Origin: Candidatus Obscuribacterales bacterium
Lineage (GTDB): Bacteria; Cyanobacteriota; Vampirovibrionia; Obscuribacterales; Obscuribacteraceae
Reading direction: 5' to 3'
Assembly: GCA_021732565.1 (NCBI GenBank)
Contig: JAKFUT010000024.1
Coordinates: forward strand, 1 to 33,582
Length of the DNA stretch: 33,582 nucleotides
The notes under the pieces were generated by a model. The model ran no database searches and was not told the origin of the DNA. It worked only from the letters and a program-made list of their open reading frames with translations. Shown here piece by piece: positions 25,434-33,582 of this stretch (positions are counted from its first letter, which is position 1; the number at the start of each line of letters is the position of its first letter). The translations under genes were made by a program, and so were the position numbers.

Positions 25434-26240
25434 ATGCCGAGACCAATCGAGCCGTTCGTGCTGGTGGCTGAAGACCATCCGTTGAATCAGAAAGTAATGA
25501 AGCTGATGCTGAAGAGTTTGTCGGTGGAATACCTGGTCGTCAATAACGGGTTGGAAGCCGTGGCTGTTGCTCGCGAGGGCGGTGTTTCGCTTATATTGAT
25601 GGACATTATGATGCCGGAGCTAGACGGATTTCAGGCATCGCTTCAGATTCGCAAAATCGAGTTCAAAGCGGGGCGACACACTCCAATAGTTGCTTGTACG
25701 GCGCTTGAAGAAGATAAGGTGTTTGAGGAAGCGATCCGCTGCGGAATTGATGGATATTTACCCAAGCTGATCAGCAAGACTAGTTTGAAAAACGTCATTG
25801 AACATTGGACGCGGACGGAAATAACAGTGGCGCAGATGTCTAATTCCAGTTTGGAGGAATTGCAAACCATCCAGCAAAGCGCTGACCGTGAGCCTATTGA
25901 TGAGAACGAACTGCGTTTATTGTACGGATTCGAACAGCTTGACGATATCGTCGCACTGTTTCTTACCATTACCAGAACATTGATGGCACAGCTTGATTCG
26001 GCCATACAAAACCACGATCTGGATCTTATAAAACGTGCAGCAACGGAGATTCGCGGGTCTAGCTTTGCGGTCAGTGCCAGGGAAATGGCATTACTGTGCC
26101 TGGATCTGGAGAATGCCAGTGAGCGGGAAAATTGGTCCGAAGTGGTGAAGATTTATGCAGCCTTAGGCTTGGCCTTTGCCAGGGTCCGCCAACTGAATCA
26201 GGACAAACCCGCCATTATTGAATTTCGCCAAGCCGGTTAA
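25434..26240 (+). CDS. response regulator with degenerate C-terminal HPt-like domain
   Basis: A 268-residue signalling protein. The receiver domain (5-125) has the acidic residues Glu13/Asp14, phospho-acceptor Asp57 (LILMDIMMPELDG), Thr89 and Lys111, all intact, and resembles the receivers of hybrid kinases (AEDHPLNQKVMKLML). The C-terminal part (about 155-255) reads like an HPt four-helix bundle: the motif normally His-Thr-Leu-Lys-Gly-Ser-Ser appears as TEIRGSS, with Thr204 where the phospho-histidine should be. Phosphotransfer through this domain is therefore unlikely and it may bind a partner instead. No DNA-binding or enzymatic output domain, no TM. Stand-alone gene, divergent from the peptidase. 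No kinase is adjacent. Confidence 0.85.
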   Translation: MPRPIEPFVLVAEDHPLNQKVMKLMLKSLSVEYLVVNNGLEAVAVAREGGVSLILMDIMMPELDGFQASLQIRKIEFKAGRHTPIVACTALEEDKVFEEAIRCGIDGYLPKLISKTSLKNVIEHWTRTEITVAQMSNSSLEELQTIQQSADREPIDENELRLLYGFEQLDDIVALFLTITRTLMAQLDSAIQNHDLDLIKRAATEIRGSSFAVSAREMALLCLDLENASERENWSEVVKIYAALGLAFARVRQLNQDKPAIIEFRQAG

Positions 26241-26279
26241 GTTGAAGCGCGCTCTGGCGCGAAAAAAGTCAAAACTCCC
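26239..26279. repeat. dispersed relative of the 84-bp repeat
   Basis: Starting inside the stop codon of the receiver gene, the sequence AAGTTGAAGCGCGCTCTGGC followed by GCGAAA matches the 84-bp repeat unit at 17112 onward, minus a short internal segment between two GTTGA/GCG words. Both loci also share AAACTCCCG nearby (16927-16934 region and 26272-26280). This suggests a dispersed repeat family. Confidence 0.6.
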
Positions 26280-26406
26280 GCCAGGTAGTAAATACCGGGT
26301 ATGAATCCGTGATGACCAGACTTTTATTACGGTAGAGCCTATTGAGATTTTTCCCGATTTTCGCCGTTGCTTGCCCGCAGAAGAGCATAGGTGCTTGGTG
26401 CTTCTT

Positions 26407-27462
26407 CTATGGACCGGCGACGTAGCTGTTATGAAGCTGCCCGCATGCCGCGTTAATATCGGTTCCTCGTTCCAATCTAATGGTTACTGTCTTACCAGTG
26501 GATTCGGCAATCTTTCTAAATCGGTGCTGTGCATCGAGACTGGGGCGAGCGTAAGTTACTACGCCATCCTCGGCCCTGGTCGGGTTGTATGGAATGAGGT
26601 TGACGTTGCAATGAAGATTCCTGACAAGTTCAGCCAGCTCCCGGGCCTGCTCCGGTGAATCAGTGACGCCGGCAAGGAGTACATATTCCACGGTGATGCG
26701 TCTGCCAGTCGCCTCATAATACTCATGCGTAGCATCGATTAATTCGGCCACTGAGAATTTTTTGTTAATCGGCACGATAACGTCTCTGGTGGCATCGTCC
26801 GGGGCATGTAGAGATAAGGCCAGGGTTATTTGCAGCCCTTCGCGGGAGAGCGCTCTGATACCGGCAATGATACCAGAGGTCGACACCGTTATATGCCTGG
26901 CACCGATTCCCACCGACGCCATAAGAGTGCGTATTGAGTGGACGACATTATCTACGTTGAGTAGCGGTTCGCCCTGTCCCATATAAACAATGTTTGAAAT
27001 ACGCTGGCCTGATTCACGCTGAACCGACATTACCTGATCAACAATTTCTTGCGGTGACAGGTTTCGCTTAAAGCCCAGAAAGCCGGTGGCACAAAACGTG
27101 CAACCAACGGCGCAACCAACCTGGCTAGAGACGCAAGCCGACAGCGACGGACGATCATCAAAAGACATCAGAACTGATTCCACGAACTTTCCGTCTGGCA
27201 ACTCGAAAAGATACTTGCGCGTGCCATCTCTGCTCACTTCCAGGTGAGCCAATTTCAAGAGCTGGATCGTCGCTTTGCTCTTGAGAAGCTCTCGGACCTC
27301 CAGCGACAAATCTGTCATCTCGTCAAATGTACGGGCATACTTGGCATAAATCCAGCTGTGCAGCTGCTTTCCGCGAAATGCAGGCAGACCCGACTCGGTG
27401 GCAAATTCAACGAGCTGGTCAAGTGTTAATCCCGAGAGAGCCTTTTTTTCACTATCAGACAT
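26407..27462 (-). CDS. rlmN: 23S rRNA (adenine-2503-C2)-methyltransferase, radical SAM
   Basis: A 351-residue protein of normal family length. The radical SAM cluster motif CxxxCxxC is Cys117, Cys121 and Cys124 (CAVGCTFCATG). The two catalytic cysteines are both present: Cys110 (ACVSSQVGC context, equivalent to E. coli Cys118) and Cys340 near the C-terminus (NAACGQL). The N-terminal RNA-binding region (GLPAFRGKQLHSWIYAK) and the SLHAPDD and GVTDSPEQARELA segments are typical. It methylates C2 of A2503 in 23S rRNA and may also act on tRNA A37, in the cytoplasm. It is divergent from secA and separated from it by 270 bases. Weak ribosome binding site. Confidence 0.97.
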   Translation of the reverse strand: MSDSEKKALSGLTLDQLVEFATESGLPAFRGKQLHSWIYAKYARTFDEMTDLSLEVRELLKSKATIQLLKLAHLEVSRDGTRKYLFELPDGKFVESVLMSFDDRPSLSACVSSQVGCAVGCTFCATGFLGFKRNLSPQEIVDQVMSVQRESGQRISNIVYMGQGEPLLNVDNVVHSIRTLMASVGIGARHITVSTSGIIAGIRALSREGLQITLALSLHAPDDATRDVIVPINKKFSVAELIDATHEYYEATGRRITVEYVLLAGVTDSPEQARELAELVRNLHCNVNLIPYNPTRAEDGVVTYARPSLDAQHRFRKIAESTGKTVTIRLERGTDINAACGQLHNSYVAGP

Positions 27463-27659
27463 ATCGTGTTAAGTTCCGCTTGGTTAAATGGTTCATCATG
27501 AGCCTGTCAGGACGTCACAGTTCCTTCATGTGGGTGAATTCGCCGTGACACGGGTAAATTCCAGCGTTTCCACACTTCAACCCTGGTCCTTTACCGGGTA
27601 AGCTTTTCAGACTTCGGCGATAATGTGAATAGCATTGGATCTACTCGGGTTGTCAGTAT

Positions 27660-27669
27660 AGCACGTGCT
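27660..27669. promoter_or_regulatory. 10-bp perfect palindrome upstream of secA
   Basis: AGCACGTGCT, 63 bases before the secA ATG and immediately followed by TAAAAT, which could be a -10 box for secA although no good -35 lies at the right distance. An operator role is conceivable; the site is short and may be chance. Confidence 0.25.
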
Positions 27670-27732
27670 AAAATTTATCACTGAATCGGCTAATTTTGCC
27701 ATTCACGCCGCGTAACGGGAGAACGCCATCAA

Positions 27733-30700
27733 ATGTTGGATACGTTGGAAGAGAAGGCCAAAAACTGGTTTAAAGGTTTGTTTGGCGACACTAATGAGAA
27801 AAAGCTTAAACCGCTTATTGAGAAAGTCACGTTGTCCAATGCTTTTTCCGCTGAGTTCGAGCGTCTCTCGGATGACGATTTGAAAGCGAAGACGGGAAAG
27901 TTTCGCGAAATAATTGACAATGCATTAAAGAATGTGGAAGACCGAGATCTCATTCCTGCGGAAGGTCCGAAAATGCCCGGACATTTTCGAACGGAGAAAG
28001 ATCGCGTACTTGCCGGCGTGCTTGATGAGATTTTGCCCGAGGCATTTGCCACCGCACGAGAAGCAAGCACTCGAGTGCTTGGCATGCGGCACTTTGATGT
28101 TCAGCTCATGGGGGGCGCAGCCCTTCATTACAATAAAATTTCTGAGATGCGCACTGGTGAAGGTAAAACACTGGTCGCTACGGCACCGGCCTATTTAAAC
28201 GGGCTGACAGGCCGGGGAGTTCATGTTGTCACTGTAAACGATTACCTTGCCCGTAGAGATGCCGAGTGGATGGGCAGACTCTATCGCTTTCTGGGATTGA
28301 CTACAGGCACGGTTTACTCACACCAGGCGGATCAAGAAAAGTATGCCGCTTATCGAGCTGATATCACATATGGTACCAACCACGAATTCGGGTTTGACTA
28401 TCTGCGTGATAACATGCGCACGTCTTTAGATGATCTTTGTCAACGTCCGTATTACATGGCAATCGTCGACGAAGTAGATAATATTCTCATAGACGAGGCC
28501 AGAACTCCGTTAATAATTTCGGGCTTCCCTCAGGAGTCTTACGTCGAGATTTATAAGACCATGGCACAGGTATCGCCGATGCTTGAGCGCGGCAAAGACA
28601 AAGACGACGAAGATTGCGACTATTGGGTAGACGAAAAGACTAAGAACGTACTCCTTACAGAACGTGGACATGGTACCGCTGAGAAAATTCTTGGTGTGGC
28701 AGATCTTTATGACGTAAGGTGGAACCTGGCCCATCATTTGTGTCAGGGACTTCGGGCCAAAGAGTTGTATAAGCGCGACACCGACTACGTTGTGCGCGCC
28801 AGTGAAGATGGCAAAGCAGAAGTTGTGATTGTAGATGAATTCACCGGTCGTATGATGATTGGTCGGCGGTGGAGTGATGGCTTACACCAGGCGGTTGAAG
28901 CCAAAGAAGGCGTGCCGATCCAGGACGAAACCATGACGTACGCGTCTATCACATATCAGAATCTCTTTCGGCTATATCCGAAACTGGCTGGTATGACGGG
29001 TACCGCGATGACGGAAGCCAACGAATTCTCTAAGATTTACAATCTGGATGTGGTGGCTATTCCAACCAATAAACCATCAATTAGAACAGACTTTCCAGAT
29101 GTTGTGTTCAAGACTGAGAAACAGAAGTATTACTCGGTGGTTGAAGAAATTGTCGAGATGCACGAAATCGGTCGACCGGTGCTGGTGGGAACCACAAGTA
29201 TCGAAAAGTCTGAACTGGTGGCTGCTTTAATGGAAACACCTCAGCGAATGGGGGAATATTTTACCCGTAAGTTGAAAAAGATCGTAGATGAGCTGAAGAA
29301 CAGAAAGCTCACGGGCGAATCGATCGACTCACTGAACAAAATTTTCGAACGTCCGGGGTTAGTCGATCCCGAGAAGTTTGAAAAGGCCGTTGTGGAGTTT
29401 GAAAAGGAGTTTCCCAAGCAAGGTGAGCTTACCGATTATCTCTATTCCACCGCAAGAACAGCTCGTGTATTAGCAGCCATACGAAAGGGTGTTCCTTATC
29501 ATGTGTTGAACGCTAAACATCACGAGAAAGAAGCGATGATCGTGGCGCAGGCCGGACGTAAGGCTGCGGTCACCATCGCCACCAACATGGCCGGTAGAGG
29601 AACAGACATTCTACTTGGCGGTAATCCTGAATATCTTGCTAAAGAACAGCTTGAGCAAGAAGGGGTCAGTCACAACGAGATCGAGTACGACGATAAGGTC
29701 AAGGAATTGACCAAACAGTTCAAAGAACAAACCAATGCCGAGCACGACGAAGTGGTTGCGGTCGGGGGCTTACATATCGTCGGTACTGAACGGCACGAAG
29801 CACGACGTATCGACAACCAGCTTCGAGGCCGTGCCGGCCGTCAGGGCGACCCGGGCAGTTCGCGCTTCTTCCTTTCGTTGGAAGATACTCTAATGAAGAT
29901 ATTTGGCGGTGAACGTATCGCGCGAATGATGGATTGGATGCAGGCTGACGAAGAAATTCCGATCGAGCACGACATGGTCAGCAAGTCGATTGCCAATGCG
30001 CAGAAAAAAGTGGAAGCGCACCACTTCGACATGCGCAAACATGTGCTGCAATATGACGATGTGCTGAACACTCAACGAGAACATATTTACAGAGACCGAA
30101 GAAGAATTCTGGAAAAAGACAATCTCAAAGATCTCATTCTCGATCTTCTCGATCAGCACGTTCAAATTGCAATCGGGTCGCATATCGATTCGGAAAGCCC
30201 TCCAGAGAGCTGGGAAGATGAAGCTTTGCCAACGCTTATGAAAGTGCTGTCGTCGGATATTCCGATGTTTTCCGACATAACTATGAAAGAGTTGCTCGGG
30301 CTGTCATATGTGGATCTAGAGCAGAAATTGCGTGAAGCAGCGCGCATGGCTTATGACGTTCGTGAGCAACACATCGGCGCGGAGACGCTTCGAGAAATCG
30401 AGCGCCAGGTGTTGTTGCGCACTATCGACGGCAAGTGGGTAGATCACTTGCACAACATTGAATTGGTGCGGGAAGCGATTCACCTTAGAGGTTACGGACA
30501 ACGCGATCCTCTTCAAGAGTACAAGCGTGAAGCCTTCGGGATGTATGAGGAACTGATCGGTTCAATTCGTCAGGAAACAGTTCATCTGATGTTCCATGTA
30601 CAGCCCGTGGCCCCGGGCGAAGTAACTGATTCACCGATGGACATGGCCGACCTTGAGAATATGCTTCTTGAGATGGGAATTGATCTCGATGCGGATTCTC

Positions 30701-30903
30701 GTGAAGCGCTCACCAAACTTCATTCAGGCGGGGGCCTCGATAGCGTTACCGCATTGCTTGACGCAGCTACCGCATCGGTGGCTGAAGGCGAGGACTCCTC
30801 AGATGCATCATTCGAGAATGCAGACTTTATGAAAGATTTTTATGAAGCGTTGCATGATGATGAAGATGAAACCGACGATGATGACACCAAAGGTGCTGCT
30901 TGA
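27733..30903 (+). CDS. secA: preprotein translocase ATPase SecA
   Basis: The motor that drives unfolded precursors through SecYEG. At 1056 residues it is longer than E. coli SecA (901). Walker A (MRTGEGKT, about 138), Walker B (VDEVDNILIDEARTP, about 246; Asn where Ser is usual), NMAGRGTDI (about 619), GGLHIVGTERHEARRIDN and QLRGRAGRQGDPGSSRF are all present. An extra segment of about 85 residues (about 497-583), Lys/Glu-rich, is inserted in NBD2 between TTSIEKSELVAAL and GVPYHVLNAKHH. The C-terminus ends in an acidic tail (DDEDETDDDDTKGAA) and lacks the cysteine zinc motif that binds SecB in E. coli. The ATG has GGGAG 11 bases upstream. First of a run of same-strand genes including tsaB, rimI and bioY-like. 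Confidence 0.98.
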   Translation: MLDTLEEKAKNWFKGLFGDTNEKKLKPLIEKVTLSNAFSAEFERLSDDDLKAKTGKFREIIDNALKNVEDRDLIPAEGPKMPGHFRTEKDRVLAGVLDEILPEAFATAREASTRVLGMRHFDVQLMGGAALHYNKISEMRTGEGKTLVATAPAYLNGLTGRGVHVVTVNDYLARRDAEWMGRLYRFLGLTTGTVYSHQADQEKYAAYRADITYGTNHEFGFDYLRDNMRTSLDDLCQRPYYMAIVDEVDNILIDEARTPLIISGFPQESYVEIYKTMAQVSPMLERGKDKDDEDCDYWVDEKTKNVLLTERGHGTAEKILGVADLYDVRWNLAHHLCQGLRAKELYKRDTDYVVRASEDGKAEVVIVDEFTGRMMIGRRWSDGLHQAVEAKEGVPIQDETMTYASITYQNLFRLYPKLAGMTGTAMTEANEFSKIYNLDVVAIPTNKPSIRTDFPDVVFKTEKQKYYSVVEEIVEMHEIGRPVLVGTTSIEKSELVAALMETPQRMGEYFTRKLKKIVDELKNRKLTGESIDSLNKIFERPGLVDPEKFEKAVVEFEKEFPKQGELTDYLYSTARTARVLAAIRKGVPYHVLNAKHHEKEAMIVAQAGRKAAVTIATNMAGRGTDILLGGNPEYLAKEQLEQEGVSHNEIEYDDKVKELTKQFKEQTNAEHDEVVAVGGLHIVGTERHEARRIDNQLRGRAGRQGDPGSSRFFLSLEDTLMKIFGGERIARMMDWMQADEEIPIEHDMVSKSIANAQKKVEAHHFDMRKHVLQYDDVLNTQREHIYRDRRRILEKDNLKDLILDLLDQHVQIAIGSHIDSESPPESWEDEALPTLMKVLSSDIPMFSDITMKELLGLSYVDLEQKLREAARMAYDVREQHIGAETLREIERQVLLRTIDGKWVDHLHNIELVREAIHLRGYGQRDPLQEYKREAFGMYEELIGSIRQETVHLMFHVQPVAPGEVTDSPMDMADLENMLLEMGIDLDADSREALTKLHSGGGLDSVTALLDAATASVAEGEDSSDASFENADFMKDFYEALHDDEDETDDDDTKGAA

Positions 30904-31041
30904 GCCGCACGAATCGGGAGTTCGCGATTCACTGCGGGATTGGGCCAAATCTTCGCGAGGTTTGCGCATCATTGGCTACCCGTCAACCACGCAAGGCCGA
31001 ACGGGGCTGATATCCGGCGCAGGGAGAGACCATAGAAGATA

Positions 31042-31797
31042 ATGAAGATATTATCCTTCGACACAAGTACCCGGTCGATTCATACTTGCCTGCTGTTGGA
31101 TGGAACTCCCGTCCATGAGCAAGTCCTGGAACCTTCCGGTACTGAACGGCAGGAGTCGGCCGCGCTCTTGTTGCCGGAGATTGATATTGCTATCAAGGCT
31201 GTGTCTTGGGGCAAACAAGAGATCGATGCTATCGTTGTGGGCGCTGGACCTGGTAGCTTTACCGGGGTGCGAGTTGCCCTGGTGACGGCGCGCAGTCTTG
31301 GGCAGGGACTCAATATCGGCGTTATTCCTATGTGCTATTTAGATGTAGTGGCGGCCGCGGTGGCGGTGCCCTGCGCCGTGGTTATGCCGGCCGGCGCCGG
31401 GCAGTACTTTGGAGCGGCTTACAAGATGAGTTTTGATTCACCAGGGGGAAATGAGCGGAACGTGCCCACTGCGGATGTGGCACCCTTTTGCGCTCCGCTT
31501 GAAGATCTAGTGCGTCGGCTTGATTCATATGAACGATTTGTAGGAAATGATCAAATGGTAGCTGTACTAACAGAGCACCGGATGTTGACTGCGTGGCCTG
31601 AAATAAACAATATCGCAATGGCGGGGGGTGTTTTGGCTGTTGATCGGTTATCTTTGAGAGATGGACCCTCAACTGCAATTAGAGAAGCACTACGGCGTGA
31701 ATACCCATGGCAGTCCGCGACTCCGTTCTACCTCCGCAGTCCTTCTGTGACGCTCAAGACGTATGGAAATTCTGATAAGACGAATGATCCATGCTGA
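31042..31797 (+). CDS. tsaB: tRNA t6A biosynthesis protein TsaB
   Basis: A 251-residue member of the ASKHA family, scaffold partner of TsaD in making threonylcarbamoyl-adenosine at A37 of ANN-decoding tRNAs. The N-terminal MKILSFDTSTRSIHTCLL and the signature GAGPGSFTGVRVAL (about 68-81) are diagnostic. The C-terminal half is less conserved, as usual. The ATG follows secA after 138 bases, with AGAAG 5 bases or less upstream and a GGGAGAG further back. Its last 35 bases overlap rimI, a common gene order in bacteria, which implies co-expression. Confidence 0.93.
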   Translation: MKILSFDTSTRSIHTCLLLDGTPVHEQVLEPSGTERQESAALLLPEIDIAIKAVSWGKQEIDAIVVGAGPGSFTGVRVALVTARSLGQGLNIGVIPMCYLDVVAAAVAVPCAVVMPAGAGQYFGAAYKMSFDSPGGNERNVPTADVAPFCAPLEDLVRRLDSYERFVGNDQMVAVLTEHRMLTAWPEINNIAMAGGVLAVDRLSLRDGPSTAIREALRREYPWQSATPFYLRSPSVTLKTYGNSDKTNDPC

Positions 31798-32323
31798 TCT
31801 AGATGAGGTGATGGAGATTGATCCGGTCGCCTTTGGTAGCCATCACTGGTCGCGCCAATCTTTTACAAACGAACTTAACAATTCCGGTGGCGTCTATTTT
31901 TCCGCCATTGATAGTGTTAATCGGCAATTGTGCGGCTATACGGGATTCTGGCTAATCGGGGAAGAGGCGCACATCACTACGCTGGCTGTACATCCGGATT
32001 ATCGCCGGCGCAGCGTTGGAGAAAGATTACTCATTCACGATATACACATGGCGGTTAAAGTGGGGGCACGATGGATGACTTTAGAGGTTAGAGTGTCCAA
32101 TGATGCTGCCCAACAGCTCTATTATAAGTATGGTTTTAAGAGTTTGGGAACTAGACGAAAGTATTATCAAGACAATAATGAAGATGCTCTGGTACTCTGG
32201 ACGGAAAATATTTTGGACCCTGTCTTTCAGGAGCTACTGAAACAGAAAATCGAAGAGTTGGCAGTCAGGGAGAACAGCGCGAGCGTTCAAGTAGCTGAAG
32301 AAGAACGCGCTACTCCACAGTAG
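31763..32323 (+). CDS. rimI: ribosomal protein/N-terminal alanine acetyltransferase, GNAT family
   Basis: A 186-residue GNAT acetyltransferase. ITTLAVHPDYRRRSVGERLL is the acetyl-CoA binding core, with RRRSVGE in place of the usual RGxGxG/A; LEVRVSNDAAQQLYYKYGF and RRKYYQDNNEDALVL are classical RimI segments. The position directly after and overlapping tsaB supports RimI rather than another GNAT protein. It would acetylate protein N-termini such as that of ribosomal protein S18. It has a C-terminal extension of about 36 residues (charged, helical, from DPVFQELLKQKIEEL) beyond the E. coli length. Start at ATG 31763; ATG 31784 inside is possible but would cut into the first strand. Confidence 0.9.
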   Translation: MEILIRRMIHADLDEVMEIDPVAFGSHHWSRQSFTNELNNSGGVYFSAIDSVNRQLCGYTGFWLIGEEAHITTLAVHPDYRRRSVGERLLIHDIHMAVKVGARWMTLEVRVSNDAAQQLYYKYGFKSLGTRRKYYQDNNEDALVLWTENILDPVFQELLKQKIEELAVRENSASVQVAEEERATPQ

Positions 32324-32401
32324 GAATGCTTTGTCGAAGATGCTTCGTTCGATCGAAGCACAACGACTGTAGCCCTGCGGTAAACGATTAGAGGTACAAA
32401 C

Positions 32402-33238
32402 TTGCAGTCGAGTTCGAATCAAAATTACTGGCGCAGTTTCAGACGCAAGTCGATGGTGGGACAACTCGTCATAGTCTTGCTTGGCTTGGAACTGCTCTTA
32501 TTCGGTTCGTTTATTTCTGTGCCCTTACCGACTGCCACCAGTCGTAATATTGAGAATTTTGCACATGCCAGCGCCGTTGATTTTGTGGCCCGATTTCCTG
32601 CCGAGTGGCAAAAGCAGTTCAATTCAAAGATCCCGTTTTTGAGTCAGCCGGTAAAATCGGTGCGCTATAGCAACTATGTTCCAATAATACCATTGGCGGT
32701 GCTGACTGGATATGTGTTGAGTGTACCGCTTGCTCCGGCGGCAGCCATTGGTTGGATAACGCTCGGTCTGGTAGGACCGGGCATGGGGATCTTCCTGTTT
32801 TCTTGCGGTGGTGGTGCGGACTATTGGCGTGAGCCGGGCTTTGGTTATCTGATCGGGATGATAGTTGCTGCGTGGTTTGCCGGACGCCTCGTGCCCATGG
32901 AGAGAAAGAGCTGGCGGCAGTTGGTAGCGGCAATCGGGGGAGTCTTGTTAACTCACCTGATTGGTCTTTGTTGGTTGTTGGGTAGCAGTATCTTGATTCT
33001 GTTGACCGAGGGCGACTCTGTATACTATAAGTGGCAGCCGTATCTTGGTGAACAGCTTCGCAATTTGACGTGGTATCAACTGCCCTATGACTTGTTGTTG
33101 TCACTACTATTAGTCGCCCTGGCATTTCCATTGCGGTGGCTGACAACAATTCTTACAGCGCCAGACATAGCCAATCGCAATCGCAATCGAGCGCAGCCGC
33201 TTGAGCAGCTGGAGCGCCTCTCTGAGTCGGCGGTTTAG
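32402..33238 (+). CDS. bioY: BioY-like biotin transporter S component
   Basis: A 278-residue membrane protein. The TTG start at 32402 has AGAGG 7 bases upstream. BioY features: SVPLP after TM1, VPIIPLAVLTGYVLSVPLAP, then GLVGPGMGIFLFSCGGGADY and EPGFGYLIGMIVAAWFAGRL, closely like the family GLPVFAGG and PxxGYLxGF motifs; then GVLLTHLIGLCWLLG. About six TM segments. It differs from standard BioY (about 190 residues) by an insertion of about 58 residues after TM1 (PTATSRNIENFAHASAVDF onward) and a 30-residue hydrophilic tail. It probably takes up biotin, alone or with an ECF energising module that is not encoded here. It follows rimI by 78 bases on the same strand. Confidence 0.75.
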   Translation: MQSSSNQNYWRSFRRKSMVGQLVIVLLGLELLLFGSFISVPLPTATSRNIENFAHASAVDFVARFPAEWQKQFNSKIPFLSQPVKSVRYSNYVPIIPLAVLTGYVLSVPLAPAAAIGWITLGLVGPGMGIFLFSCGGGADYWREPGFGYLIGMIVAAWFAGRLVPMERKSWRQLVAAIGGVLLTHLIGLCWLLGSSILILLTEGDSVYYKWQPYLGEQLRNLTWYQLPYDLLLSLLLVALAFPLRWLTTILTAPDIANRNRNRAQPLEQLERLSESAV

Positions 33239-33521
33239 AGGCCTTGGCGGTCAGAGCCGATCTTCTGTCCCTTTAGATTAACACTCAGACAGCTGTCCAT
33301 CAGTCATCGCAAAGGCTCGGCATTAGTTTCCGGCGTTAACCAGGTTACTATGATCGTACGTGGCATCTGTGATCGCATGGGTGTTTTGGGCACCCGGAGC
33401 CAATCTTTCTGGCGGCGAGGAGGAGACGATTCCATAATCTCGTGCTTGACAAGCTGTTTTTACAGAGAGCCGACTCGCTCTTTACTGCGCAGAGACACTG
33501 AGATGCTAAGCTGATATCCAA
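33239..33521. other. intergenic region at right edge
   Basis: About 280 bases after the BioY-like gene with no gene, hairpin or promoter I can support. Confidence 0.4.
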
Positions 33522-33582
33522 ATGAGAAGCTCTGTGGAAGGGCTTTCCCCTGTAGAAGAGCCTAAAAGTTATGTTAATGGAG
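33522..33582 (+). CDS. possible start of a gene cut by the right edge
   Basis: An ATG at 33522 opens a frame to the last base: MRSSVEGLSPVEEPKSYVNG. The composition is protein-like, but 20 codons are too few to judge and there is no clear ribosome binding site. Confidence 0.25.
   Translation, partial: MRSSVEGLSPVEEPKSYVNG

Overview
The window looks like a chromosomal segment of a Gram-negative-type bacterium of moderate GC. It carries lipoprotein and signal peptides, type IV prepilins, OmpR-type two-component genes, many TPR/LRR proteins and oversized membrane fusions. The gene style (arrays of near-identical prepilins, fused transporter/spermidine-synthase/TPR giants, HTTM proteins, a long SecA with an acidic tail) resembles non-photosynthetic relatives of cyanobacteria such as Obscuribacterales/Melainabacteria. 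That placement is inference from gene style, not a phylogenetic result.

Layout. 1-477 (minus): the start of a gene encoding 11-residue repeats, cut by the left window edge and hidden because it has no stop inside the window. 756-2198 (minus): an LRR lipoprotein. 2445-3251 (minus): a TPR membrane-protein gene broken by two frameshifts. 3756-6418 (plus): a PAS-containing sensor kinase and its OmpR-family response regulator. 6471-7333 (minus): two small unknown genes. 7424-11998 (minus): a prepilin array of four genes, three encoding practically the same mature protein, with a membrane-anchored TPR gene inside the array and strong hairpin terminators after two copies. 11999-13215: a gene-poor stretch with degenerate repeats and palindromes.

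13216-22893 (minus): the most unusual block. Two very large paralogues (12-TM transporter-like domain + spermidine-synthase-like domain + C-terminal TPRs) flank a translationally coupled pair, an HTTM-domain membrane protein and its single-pass partner. A 3 x 84 bp tandem repeat separates the HTTM gene from the downstream paralogue; a shortened relative of that repeat lies about 9 kb away at 26239.

23430-26240: a metallo-beta-lactamase-fold hydrolase, a secreted HExxH peptidase-like protein, and a receiver protein whose C-terminal HPt-like domain lacks its histidine. 26407-33238 is mostly housekeeping: rlmN (minus), then secA, tsaB, rimI and a BioY-like membrane protein (plus). The last 61 bases may hold the start of another gene.

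Working together: the kinase/regulator pair is a self-contained signalling unit. The prepilin array plus TPR protein points to a surface pilus or pseudopilus. The paralogue/HTTM cluster is a plausible membrane modification or transport system with no function I can name. tsaB-rimI are neighbours, as is common in bacteria (tRNA t6A modification and N-terminal acetylation).
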